The notes under the pieces were generated by a model. That model was not told the origin of the DNA. It did not search any database and was given only the letters and a program-made list of their open reading frames with translations. This document shows, piece after piece, positions 26,692 through 33,859 of a stretch of 64,000 nucleotides of DNA (its first letter is position 1; every line of letters begins with the position of its first letter). Where the stretch lies: contig NZ_FNAM01000005.1 in assembly GCF_900101845.1 (NCBI RefSeq), forward strand, positions 102,999 through 166,998, in the 5' to 3' direction. The position numbers and the translations under genes were made by a program. This DNA is from Sporomusa acidovorans. GTDB lineage: Bacteria; Bacillota; Negativicutes; Sporomusales; Sporomusaceae.

Positions 26692-27437
26692 ATATTTCTG
26701 AAATCGAGAAACAAATACTTCCATACCTAATAAAATTAGCAAAATCGCCGCCAGTGCAGGCCGAGATTGAAGCTGCCAAGGTGGCGATTATTACTATCCT
26801 CAGAAATAAATTGGATAAAGCTATTCCATATGGACTAAGGACTATCTCCCGCATATTGCGGTGGATATATAAAAAATTTAAGGGAGAGTGTGTAAAAATG
26901 GCAACAACTACAATTACAGTGCAGAATACCGAAGGGACTACGTTATCAGGAGTAACTATTAGCTATGCGGTTAACGGGATAACAGTAGAAGGTACAACCG
27001 ATACTAATGGCAAGTTAGTTATTGAAAGTTTACCTGCAGGTACCTACACCTTTGCCACTGCTTTAAACGGCTATACTAGTGCAAGTAAGGATATGACAAT
27101 TACCGATATCGATGCTGCCGCAATTATCACATTGACGGCAGAGACTACTGTAACAAAAACCTCTATCGCTGATGTCGTAAAAGACGCTGCAGAAAATGCG
27201 GCAAAAGAATCCTTGTCTGAATCGCTTACTTCAGAGAGTAGCAATCTAATTACCTATTTAACTAACCTTGCTGACGAAAGGATTGCGATGTGGGAAGCTG
27301 ACTCTAAACGGACATCTGATAATTTTGTTAAATTCAGAAATGCTCTGTGGATCGCAGACCTGAAAGCTGCAAAGGCATTGGTTAAAACTGCTGGTACCGT
27401 TGGTATTGCTTTGTTAGTTCAAAAACTGAGTAAGTAA
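26682..27437 (+). CDS. Protein with transthyretin-like (carboxypeptidase-regulatory) domain
   Basis: 251 residues, overlapping the previous gene. The N-terminal 65 residues are basic and helical (FKGEC end). Residues about 75-150 are a beta sandwich with GTTLSGVTISYAV, GTTDTNGKLVIESLPAGTYT and GYTSASKDMTI, as in prealbumin-like or carboxypeptidase-regulatory domains. A helical C-terminus follows. An internal ATG at 26898 with GGGAGAG upstream could start a shorter form, so this may be two proteins or a fusion. The beta domain is often found in phage surface decorations. Confidence 0.6.
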   Translation: MALNISEIEKQILPYLIKLAKSPPVQAEIEAAKVAIITILRNKLDKAIPYGLRTISRILRWIYKKFKGECVKMATTTITVQNTEGTTLSGVTISYAVNGITVEGTTDTNGKLVIESLPAGTYTFATALNGYTSASKDMTITDIDAAAIITLTAETTVTKTSIADVVKDAAENAAKESLSESLTSESSNLITYLTNLADERIAMWEADSKRTSDNFVKFRNALWIADLKAAKALVKTAGTVGIALLVQKLSK

Positions 27438-27444
27438 TTTTATA

Positions 27445-27482
27445 GCCGCCTGCCGGGTTCGCCTGGTGGGCGGCTTTTTTTG
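27445..27482 (+). terminator. Terminator of lysis region
   Basis: GC-rich imperfect hairpin starting GCCGCC and ending GGCGGC, followed by a run of Ts. It lies just past the 26682 gene. Confidence 0.85.
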
Positions 27483-27553
27483 TTCTAATGAAATTCTATA
27501 TATTGAAGTTTATTATTGGAGCATCAGGATCACATTATAGGGAGGTTATTGAA

Positions 27554-27697
27554 ATGTACGGTCATATTCCTTATGGGATAATTGCCTTTCAAATATTTCA
27601 TGTGGCGGTAGTCGGTGGTGGGTTATACTTGCTATACAGTATTTCAAAATCTTTGAAACGAATTGCCGACAATTTAGATAAAGTGGATCAGGAATAG
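27554..27697 (+). CDS. Small single-pass membrane protein
   Basis: 47 residues. ATG at 27554 chosen for GGGAGG eight bases upstream. One transmembrane segment (about 7-29: IIAFQIFHVAVVGGGLYLLY) and a charged tail (KRIADNLDKVDQE). It sits after the lysis genes with its own terminator, so an antiholin or spanin-like role is possible but unproven. Confidence 0.55.
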   Translation: MYGHIPYGIIAFQIFHVAVVGGGLYLLYSISKSLKRIADNLDKVDQE

Positions 27698-27702
27698 AAC
27701 TT

Positions 27703-27746
27703 AAAGTCCATCTTTCAGCTACTGGCTGGGGGATGGGCTTTTTTAT
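27703..27746 (+). terminator. Terminator
   Basis: AAAGTCCATC pairs with GATGGGCTTT across a 19-base middle, followed by TTTTT. Confidence 0.7.
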
Positions 27747-27881
27747 TTATATACTTTTGTTTTTGTAGATTATTGGAAATGTTAACATTATTTGCAGGAA
27801 ATATTAAAAATAGTACGAATATAATATGGTACATTTTGTAATTTTAGTTGTATTAATGTAAGTTTAAGAAGGGAGTTACTT

Positions 27882-28826
27882 ATGAATACCATTAATAATA
27901 CTGAAAGAACAAATTATTGGATGATTCGTACTGATGGCGGAAGATATTTTTCTGAGTTCTATAATAATGGATATATTGGGATAGCATGGAATGATTTTAT
28001 TGACATTGAGGATATAAAAAAGATTTCTTTAAAAGAATTGCGCCAAAAAGTCAAAGAACATTACGGCGAAACTGAAAAAAAGCCGGGTGGTGCCGCAACA
28101 CAGATACAAACCTTTGTATCTATAATGAAAGAAGGAGATGTTGTTCTTATTCCTGGTTATTCATCTCGAACTATTGGATTTGGTAGAATCGTTAGTGAAC
28201 CGTATGTTGTACCTAAGCAACCTAAAGAAAAATGTGTTTTTCGTAAAAGAAGAGATATTGTATGGTTTGGGCATTATTCTAAGAATAAACTAGACCCTAA
28301 TTTATTTGCACTATTAAATTCGCATCGTGCCATTACAAATGCAAATCCTTATGCAGCATTCATTAATAGAATGCTATTTCCATTTTATGTTGCTGGAGAG
28401 ACAGCACATTTAACATTAGAAGTTATTACCGAAGAACCTATCCTATTAAAACAAATTTTGACTATTATGAATGGGCTTACAGAGCTTGCGTGCAACTATG
28501 AGGCTTGTACGGGTGAAAAAATTGATTTAGATGTTATCCAGATTAGAGCAAGCTTTAATTCACCAGGGCCTTTAGAATTAATAGGACCTAAAAAGCCTTT
28601 AATTTGGATACTTATTGCATTACATTTTATATGTGGTGGTAATTTAGAGGTGCTTGGCATTAAGATAAATACCCCTGGCATTATCACCCAAGCCAAAGAA
28701 TATTTTACCGAGCAAAAGAGATTGGAATTACAAGAACTTGAAATTAAGATGAAGTATGCTACGGAAAAGAAAATAAAAATACCATCTCCGGAGATAGTTA
28801 ATTTAAATACAAAAGACAGCCTGTAA
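27882..28826 (+). CDS. Possible restriction/defence-type protein with PUA-like N-terminus
   Basis: 314 residues, ATG after AGAAGGGAG. The N-terminal about 120 residues (YWMIRTDGGRYFSEFYNNGY, IGIAWNDFIDI, FVSIMKEGDVVLIPG, RTIGFGRIVSEPYV) resemble the PUA/EVE-like N-terminal domain found in Mrr-type restriction proteins. The rest is helical with no nuclease motif that I can identify. AT-rich compared with the tail genes. It lies between prophage lysis genes and the attachment site, where defence cargo is common. The role is inference. Confidence 0.45.
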   Translation: MNTINNTERTNYWMIRTDGGRYFSEFYNNGYIGIAWNDFIDIEDIKKISLKELRQKVKEHYGETEKKPGGAATQIQTFVSIMKEGDVVLIPGYSSRTIGFGRIVSEPYVVPKQPKEKCVFRKRRDIVWFGHYSKNKLDPNLFALLNSHRAITNANPYAAFINRMLFPFYVAGETAHLTLEVITEEPILLKQILTIMNGLTELACNYEACTGEKIDLDVIQIRASFNSPGPLELIGPKKPLIWILIALHFICGGNLEVLGIKINTPGIITQAKEYFTEQKRLELQELEIKMKYATEKKIKIPSPEIVNLNTKDSL

Positions 28827-28834
28827 TGGCTGTC
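28815..28834. terminator. Bidirectional terminator
   Basis: GACAGCC-TGTAAT-GGCTGTC between two convergent genes. Overlaps the last codons of the 27882 gene. Confidence 0.65.
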
Positions 28835-28837
28835 AAA

Positions 28838-29050
28838 TTATTTATATGGCGACCCTATATTTACAAACAACAGAAGAAATAGTAAACTGCCTAATCCTGC
28901 AATAATATCTATCTTCATGTTTTGGGTTCGTCGCAAAAATATAAAAAAGATTAGTTTTATAATCCATACTCCAAATATCCATACTAAAGCAGATGTTACA
29001 GTAATTGATAGCAAATGTAGAATGTTAATAATTAATATATTATCCAACAT
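28838..29050 (-). CDS. Small membrane protein, unknown
   Basis: 70 residues from ATG at 29050, chosen for GAAGGGAAGCG upstream. Two hydrophobic segments (about 8-32 and 47-65) separated by a short basic loop (RRTQNMK). It is convergent with the 27882 gene. AT-rich. No family recognised; a lysogenic accessory gene is the likely class. Confidence 0.5.
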   Translation of the reverse strand: MLDNILIINILHLLSITVTSALVWIFGVWIIKLIFFIFLRRTQNMKIDIIAGLGSLLFLLLFVNIGSPYK

Positions 29051-29177
29051 TGCATTTGCGCTTCCCTTCAATAAAAATATAGTATAATTAGTGTAATACA
29101 TTATCTGTAAGTAGTCAATTGTTTATATCCTAATTTTTACAATAAAATTTTTCCATTTATCCCCTCTTTACATCACC

Positions 29178-29213
29178 AAACATTTGTTCTGCAATAAAAT
29201 CAAACAAACGTTC
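29178..29213 (+). promoter_or_regulatory. Two LexA-like boxes upstream of 29231
   Basis: AAAC-ATTT-GTTC at 29178-29189 and AAAC-AAAC-GTTC at 29202-29213. Both are one base away from the Gram-positive SOS core GAAC-N4-GTTC. They lie 17 and 41 bases before the start codon at 29231. Confidence 0.5.
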
Positions 29214-29230
29214 TGTAAGGAGGGTTCTCC

Positions 29231-29473
29231 ATGTCAGAAAACAAATATAAGCTATTCGTCAAAATAACTACTGAACACGACACCGACGGACGAATAAAAC
29301 CAATCTTGCTGCATTGGGAAGATGGCAGGAAATTCGAAATTGACAAAGTCCTGGACGTTCGCCAAGCAGCATCACTCAAAGCTGGCGGCCAGGGTATGCG
29401 CTACACATGCCGGATTGCTGGGAAGGAAGTTTACTTGTTCCATGATGAGGGTAGATGGTTTATTGAGAGGTAA
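29231..29473 (+). CDS. Small SOS-linked-type protein, function unknown
   Basis: 80 residues, ATG after AAGGAGGG. Beta-rich: LFVKITTEHDTDGRIKPIL, HWEDGRKFEIDKVLDVR, QGMRYTCRIAGKEVYLFHD. From memory, similar small proteins are found beside Y-family DNA polymerases in clostridia. No polymerase is beside it here. Two LexA-like sites upstream fit that association. No catalytic residues can be named. Confidence 0.65.
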   Translation: MSENKYKLFVKITTEHDTDGRIKPILLHWEDGRKFEIDKVLDVRQAASLKAGGQGMRYTCRIAGKEVYLFHDEGRWFIER

Positions 29474-29483
29474 CATATTTGCA

Positions 29484-29527
29484 AACGCCCATCTCGCAGC
29501 CAGTGGCCGGGGATGGGCGTTTTTTTT
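29484..29527 (+). terminator. Terminator
   Basis: AACGCCCATC pairs with GATGGGCGTT, followed by seven Ts. Confidence 0.8.
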
Positions 29528-29583
29528 ATTTTGTGCAGAAAAATACCGGCAGGTTATTCTGCCGGTTCTATTATCATTAATAT

Positions 29584-30321
29584 CTATTCTGCTGGCATAA
29601 TCTTAAATGGTAATTCGCCTTTTTTACCAGACATGCCACCTCTAAATTGCATCTTTACGATGTTGGCATCTTTAGGAACATCAAAGGCAATATGCCCTCC
29701 AGCTGTATTCCCTGGATTAATTTGCTCAAGGAAAAAGGTTTCTCTACCCTTCATTTGGAGTGCGGTATCACCATGAGTAGAATGAGAGTATTCACGGCCC
29801 TTATCATCTATTAACTTCATAGAAGCAGAGTCCATAGTTACGGCATCCTTTTGGTGATTACTTGCTACTACATATAAAATTTTAAAAACGCCCTGGGCTT
29901 TAGTTGATGTAAATTGGCTATCGATTGAATCTGCAGACTTAATCTCAGCAATAGCTACTCCAACATCGGATACAATAGCGCCTTTTACTTTTCCGATTCC
30001 CTGAACGTCGCAAGTATACTTATACTCCGGTTCTTTGGGCTGTTCTTGTTTTTGGGACGAAGTAGAAGGAGCTGCGGTATTGGTAGATTTATTACCATTA
30101 GAGCCCAAAAAAGAACCAACAACTATAAGAATAATAATAATTCCTAAGCAACCAAAACATCCTTGTTTTTTGCTTACCTTTTTCTCTGGAGAATTTACCT
30201 GTGGGACTGTAGGAATGTTGGTTTGATTAGATTGGGCCTGGTCTTCCATCTTTTTCCCGCACCCTGGACAAAATTTTGCATCATCTTGAATTTCTTTCCC
30301 GCAATTGGGGCAAAACGCCAT
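29584..30321 (-). CDS. Zinc-ribbon membrane protein with DUF4352-like domain
   Basis: 245 residues, ATG with AAGGAGTGG upstream. An N-terminal zinc ribbon (CPNCGKEIQDDAKFCPGCG, residues 4-22), a linker, one transmembrane segment (about 55-75: CFGCLGIIIILIVVGSFLG), a Ser/Thr/Gln-rich spacer, then an exported C-terminal domain (about 100-245). That domain has KILYVVASNHQKDAVTMDS and YSHSTHGDTALQ, as in DUF4352 telokin-like domains. It is anchored with the zinc ribbon in the cytoplasm. This is a frequent accessory gene near prophage ends; ligand unknown. Confidence 0.8.
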   Translation of the reverse strand: MAFCPNCGKEIQDDAKFCPGCGKKMEDQAQSNQTNIPTVPQVNSPEKKVSKKQGCFGCLGIIIILIVVGSFLGSNGNKSTNTAAPSTSSQKQEQPKEPEYKYTCDVQGIGKVKGAIVSDVGVAIAEIKSADSIDSQFTSTKAQGVFKILYVVASNHQKDAVTMDSASMKLIDDKGREYSHSTHGDTALQMKGRETFFLEQINPGNTAGGHIAFDVPKDANIVKMQFRGGMSGKKGELPFKIMPAE

Positions 30322-30694
30322 TAGTGACCACTCCTTGTAAAATATGTATTATATCCCTATAGCTACCACAATATAACAACAAATTCCTGCTTTTGACAAA
30401 TAAAATATTAATAAATTTTAAAACCTACAATTGTTGTTTTTTTTGTTCATATTGCGTATAATGCGCAATATGAACAAGTTTAATTGTGATCAGTTGCAAA
30501 TAAGGTACAGAAAGATGTCCCTTATTTTGTCCCTTACGGAGTAATTTAAGGGACAAAAACCTGCTTGAAACTGCTAAGGTTGATATACTTCTAAAATTAC
30601 AATAGCCTAGTAATCCAGTATTAACTGGTACTATAGGCTATAGGAAACACGTAATTAAATGTTAACTAGACGATATTATCAGATTCACATTCAA
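30322..30694. other. Intergenic region with operator and small inverted repeats
   Basis: No gene of good quality. Contains the operator/promoter at 30443-30477 and a second inverted repeat with arms TGTCCCTTA / TAAGGGACA at about 30531-30556. A copy of the phrase GTCCCTTA is also repeated directly just before it. Leads into the tRNA remnant. Confidence 0.5.
30434..30477 (+). promoter_or_regulatory. Promoter buried in a perfect 14-bp operator palindrome
   Basis: Arms TTGTTCATATTGCG (30443-30456) and CGCAATATGAACAA (30464-30477) flank a loop that contains TATAAT (30457-30462). A TTGTTT lies 17 bases upstream (30434-30439). A regulator bound to the palindrome would cover the -10 element. No clear ORF follows, so the transcript may be non-coding or its gene may be lost. 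Confidence 0.6.
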
Positions 30695-30728
30695 GAGGTC
30701 ACTGGTTCGAAACCAGTATGCCCCACCA
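30695..30728 (+). other. 3' tRNA fragment, likely prophage attachment site
   Basis: Contains a complete T arm (ACTGG-TTCGAAA-CCAGT, 30701-30717), a 7-nt acceptor 3' strand (ATGCCCC), a discriminator A and an encoded CCA (30726-30728). No matching 5' half is visible upstream. Phages that integrate into tRNA genes leave such 3' fragments at one end. A terminator follows at 30739-30761, as after a real tRNA gene. Confidence 0.7.
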
Positions 30729-30738
30729 GTAAATACGG

Positions 30739-30765
30739 GCCTTCGCCGGATGTACGAAGGCTTTT
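30739..30765 (+). terminator. Terminator after the tRNA fragment
   Basis: GCCTTCG / CGAAGGC 7-bp hairpin followed by TTTT. Confidence 0.75.
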
Positions 30766-30904
30766 AATTTTGCCATTGAGCCTTGAAATGGGCCTAGGTA
30801 CTCCCAAATAGGTGCAAAAAAGAGCAAAAATCATTCCTTATTTTGGGAATTATTATCTTGTTTCTTAGTAGACTTTTTTAAATTGTTAAGTAAGGTGGTT
30901 AGAC

Positions 30905-31273
30905 ATGATAAGTTTAACAAGGGGCGCTGCTTACGTTTACAACGGGAATTCAGGCGGTCACAGTTCGGGTACCATCATTTGAATTGCTACAGTCAGATAG
31001 ATAGCTTATCGACTGTTTGGCGTTTTGAAAAGCCACTCCGGAATGGTGAACACCCAACAAGGAAGCCTATTGGTCTATGTGCCAGGACTATACAGAATTC
31101 AAGTCGGCCAGATGAGATTGTGGCCGACTTTTTTTGGTGGTTCTGGCAGCACGCTGATGGCTGCTGAGCAGACAGAACGAGTTTGCTACACTATGGAGTT
31201 GGATCGGTGTATTGTGATGTTATCATTCGGCGCTGGGAAGAGTTTTCAAATCAAAAGAGTACGAAGTGAAAGG
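30905..31273 (+). pseudogene. Degraded phage DNA (adenine-type) methyltransferase
   Basis: The C-terminal part can be pieced together across three frames. VWRFEKPLRNGEHPTRKPIG is in one frame. GGSGSTLMAAEQTERVCYTM (a DPPY-family SAM-binding motif I) is in the next, after an extra T in a run of seven at about 31128-31136. CDVIIRRWEEFSNQK follows after a one-base loss at about 31205. The N-terminal catalytic half is missing. Phage methyltransferases guard DNA from restriction. Single-base indels, one of them in a homopolymer, could also be sequencing errors. Confidence 0.8.
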
Positions 31274-31278
31274 TGAGG

Positions 31279-31818
31279 TTATTCATCCGGATTATCATCT
31301 GGAACTGGTTTTGCTGCTGCAGGTTGCAGCCCTGCAGGAGAACTGTTTCGTTTAGGTAGAACTAATCCTTCATCTTGCCACATTTGGTAAAGATAAACTA
31401 ATAAAAGATGCACAAGAGTTGTTGAAAATGCTCCTATGCCTGCTAAGGCATTATTTTGGTCAACGTATACGAATATCCCTCTTACATGTAACCAAGGTTG
31501 AACTATAAAGACAAGAATTGCACTACCAACTAATTGGACAGCCGCATATAACCAAAACCGACCATATGTATATTTAAGAATCCACATTGCTCCAATAGGT
31601 AATGCACCATAAGTAAAACTAATCATATGACCAAGAGGATAAGCATTTTCATGTGTTTCCCAGATCCCCCAAGTGATACCTACTTCGTGAATTATCGTAG
31701 TTGTTACCATTACGAACAAAGCTGCAGGCATCCATTTTTTAATTTCTTGTCGTTTCATAAAGAAAAGTGTTAGCCATGGCGGAATTAACATAGACCATAC
31801 AATAACTTGATTACTCAT
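31279..31818 (-). CDS. CBO0543-like integral membrane protein
   Basis: 179 residues with about five transmembrane segments (residues about 5-20, 32-52, 65-82, 92-112, 125-145). Features such as HEVGITWGIWETHENAYPLG and ISFTYGALPIGAMW match the CBO0543-like family of clostridial/bacillar membrane proteins of unknown role. Polar Pro/Ala-rich cytoplasmic tail. ATG with AAGGAGCGAT upstream. It converges on the methyltransferase remnant; the stop lies six bases from its end. Confidence 0.65.
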   Translation of the reverse strand: MSNQVIVWSMLIPPWLTLFFMKRQEIKKWMPAALFVMVTTTIIHEVGITWGIWETHENAYPLGHMISFTYGALPIGAMWILKYTYGRFWLYAAVQLVGSAILVFIVQPWLHVRGIFVYVDQNNALAGIGAFSTTLVHLLLVYLYQMWQDEGLVLPKRNSSPAGLQPAAAKPVPDDNPDE

Positions 31819-31906
31819 ATAATCGCTCCTTGTATTTTATACCATATTATCTGCATTTTACATATAGTTAATGCCTAAATAATAGTATTTCATAATAAAT
31901 GATAAA

Positions 31907-31997
31907 GGACGGGTGCGCAAACATCCGTCCTACTTCGGGCACTCCCGGCAGGAGATAGTAGGAGACGCCGTGGACACGGTTGCTTTAAGCTACTATC
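31907..31997 (+). ncRNA. Candidate structured RNA (cloverleaf-like)
   Basis: Four helices can be drawn. P1 is 31907-31915 with 31922-31930 (9 bp, GGACGGGTG / CATCCGTCC). P2 is CGGG-CACT-CCCG at 31936-31947. P3 is GATAGTAG (31954-31961) with CTACTATC (31990-31997), and it encloses P4 CCGT-GGAC-ACGG at 31968-31979. The element lies about 70 bases before a terminase-small-like remnant ORF. Conserved function is not known to me; a phage leader RNA is one option. No covariation test was possible. Confidence 0.55.
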
Positions 31998-32045
31998 ATA
32001 CAATCATTTTACAAGATGGTTGAGGGTGCCGACAATAAACAAAAC

Positions 32046-32057
32046 AAACAAATGTTC
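32046..32057 (+). promoter_or_regulatory. LexA-like box
   Basis: AAAC-AAAT-GTTC followed by G; one mismatch to GAAC-N4-GTTC. Same half-site type as the two boxes before 29231. Nine bases before the remnant ORF at 32066. Confidence 0.4.
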
Positions 32058-32065
32058 GATAAAAA

Positions 32066-32326
32066 GTGATTGGTAACTTTACCAATCAAAAAGGCAGTTT
32101 GAACGGTAATGTTACCAAAAAAAGAGGTGCTCCACAAGGTAACATAAATGCAAAAGGCCGCGGCTCTCCCAAGGGTAATAAAAACACTGTCGGGAATCGT
32201 GGTGTACCAGGTACGCCTGGTACCTTCTTCCAGGAACCAAAAAAATATAAAGGAATTTGTCTCTTTTTGCTGAATAATGTTTATAAATTATCTTTGATGA
32301 ACGATAAAAGGTTATGTACTTTTTAA
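32066..32326 (+). pseudogene. Truncated terminase-small-subunit-like remnant
   Basis: 86 codons with a GTG start. The N-terminal half repeats KKRGAPQGNINAKGRGSPKG and NKNTVGNRG, the glycine/asparagine-rich arm typical of one class of phage terminase small subunits. After about residue 52 the sequence turns into unrelated low-quality coding and stops, so the HTH and oligomerisation domains are gone. It overlaps the end of the NhaC gene. Likely debris of an older prophage. Confidence 0.5.
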
Positions 32327-33660
32327 GCATTAGTATAACTTCTATCATCTTCCAGTTTTAATGCACCTTTAGCTGGAGTTTTAAACGTTGGTATGCTAAA
32401 TATTATAGCTATTACTGATGCCGCACCTAAAAGATATGGATAGCAAAGGTATTTCATTATTAAAAATGGTGAAATTGCTGCAAGACTAGAAGCAACTAAA
32501 AGCTGGGCACCATAAGGTATACATCCTTGTATAAAGCAAGCAAAGGTATCTAAAAGGCTGGCAGTTTTTCTTCTATCTACACCATAGTTTTCAGATAAAT
32601 CTTTAGCTAGTGAACCAACTATAATTATAGAAACTGTGTTATTAGCAGTACATAAATCTACTAAGCTAACTAATATACCAATACCAAATTCAGCACCTTT
32701 CTTGGAACGGATCCTTTTTTGTATTGCATTCAATAAAAAATCTATACCGCCATTGAATTTTATTAATTCACCAATACCACCAATTAGTATGGATATGATA
32801 GATATGTCCTCCATACCTGCAATACCCTTTAAACAAAGTTGAAATACCGTAAATATATCAAAGGAACCATAAATAATACCTATTATAGCTGCTAACACAA
32901 TACCGCCAACTAATACTAAGACTACGTTCAGGCCTGTTAAAGCTACTGCAAGTACAGCTATGTAAGGTAATATTTTGATAAATTGATAGTCATAAGCTCC
33001 TGTGGAATTGATTTCCATGCCTAAAGTTAAAATGGCATATATAAGTAATGTTATAATAGCTGCAGGAGATACTATCTTTAAATTAGCTTTAAATTTATCA
33101 ACCATTTCGCAATCTTGAGTTTTAGTAGCAGCTACAGTGGAATTTGAGATCATAGAGAGACCATCACCAAACATAGCCCCACTAACTACAGCAGCAATTA
33201 AAAATTCTACAGGCAAACCTGTTTTTTCTGCTATGCCAACTGCAATAGGTGCTAGCGTTACTATTGTTCCAACAGAAGTTCCAAGTGACATGGATAGAAA
33301 AGAACCAATTACAAATATACCAGCTACTATAAAGCTATGTGGAAAAATAGCTAGTCCTAAATTTACAGTAGAATCTACCGCTCCCATAGCTTTGCTGACT
33401 TCAGCAAAAGCGCCTGCTAAAATAAAAATTAAACACATCAGTATGATACTAGAATCGCCAGCACCTTTACAAAATCGTTCAACTTTTAAATCTATAGGGA
33501 TTTTTTTGTTTTGAAGTATAGCTATGGTGGATGCAATTATTAAAGCTACAACTACGGGCATTTTATAAAAATCTTTCATTACAATTGAAACACCAAGAAA
33601 TAGCACCATAAATACAACTAACGGTAGTAAGGCTGTCACATTGCCTTTTTTTTCATTCAT
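32323..33660 (-). CDS. NhaC-family Na+-coupled antiporter/transporter
   Basis: 445 residues, about 11-12 transmembrane segments. ATG at 33660 is chosen (MNEKKGN) with GGAGGAGGT ten bases upstream; TTG at 33681 is less likely. Family signatures: GAFAEVSKAMGAVDSTV, FLSMSLGTSVGTIVTLAPIA, and SGAMFGDGLSMISNSTVAAT. NhaC relatives exchange Na+ or H+ for another solute such as an amino or organic acid. The gene has a sigma-54 promoter (33714-33729) and TyrR-type boxes (33813-33850), and shares both with methionine gamma-lyase. Export or import linked to methionine breakdown is the best guess. Confidence 0.85.
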   Translation of the reverse strand: MNEKKGNVTALLPLVVFMVLFLGVSIVMKDFYKMPVVVALIIASTIAILQNKKIPIDLKVERFCKGAGDSSIILMCLIFILAGAFAEVSKAMGAVDSTVNLGLAIFPHSFIVAGIFVIGSFLSMSLGTSVGTIVTLAPIAVGIAEKTGLPVEFLIAAVVSGAMFGDGLSMISNSTVAATKTQDCEMVDKFKANLKIVSPAAIITLLIYAILTLGMEINSTGAYDYQFIKILPYIAVLAVALTGLNVVLVLVGGIVLAAIIGIIYGSFDIFTVFQLCLKGIAGMEDISIISILIGGIGELIKFNGGIDFLLNAIQKRIRSKKGAEFGIGILVSLVDLCTANNTVSIIIVGSLAKDLSENYGVDRRKTASLLDTFACFIQGCIPYGAQLLVASSLAAISPFLIMKYLCYPYLLGAASVIAIIFSIPTFKTPAKGALKLEDDRSYTNA

Positions 33661-33713
33661 TAATCTGAAGACCTCCTCCAATGATTTTATATAAATTTCA
33701 AAATATTTAAATA

Positions 33714-33729
33714 TGCATTTATTATGCCA
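33714..33729 (-). promoter_or_regulatory. Sigma-54 promoter of the NhaC-family gene
   Basis: Minus strand reads TGGCATAATAAATGCA. GG and GC are separated by ten bases, the spacing of -24/-12 promoters (TGGCAC-N5-TTGCA). It lies about 54 bases before the start codon. Confidence 0.75.
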
Positions 33730-33812
33730 AAATATTTAAAAGTTGCAATAACTTGAATTTTACTAAAATAATCTAAAAATGTAAACTTTTTAAACCATTT
33801 TGTCAATTTAAG

Positions 33813-33850
33813 CGTAAAAAAACATTTACAATTGTAAATGTTTTTTTACA
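33813..33850. promoter_or_regulatory. Tandem TyrR-type boxes upstream of NhaC gene
   Basis: CGTAAA-N6-TTTACA (33813-33830) and TGTAAA-N6-TTTACA (33833-33850). The second is a perfect TyrR box. Together they form a 36-bp perfect palindrome (33814-33849). They lie about 85-135 bases upstream of the sigma-54 promoter, the right distance for an enhancer-bound activator. Confidence 0.8.
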
Positions 33851-33859
33851 AAAACTCAA

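Noticed and set aside
30695..30728. Complete tRNA gene
   Set aside because: Only the T arm, acceptor 3' strand and CCA are present. No D arm, anticodon arm or matching 5' acceptor strand is visible upstream.
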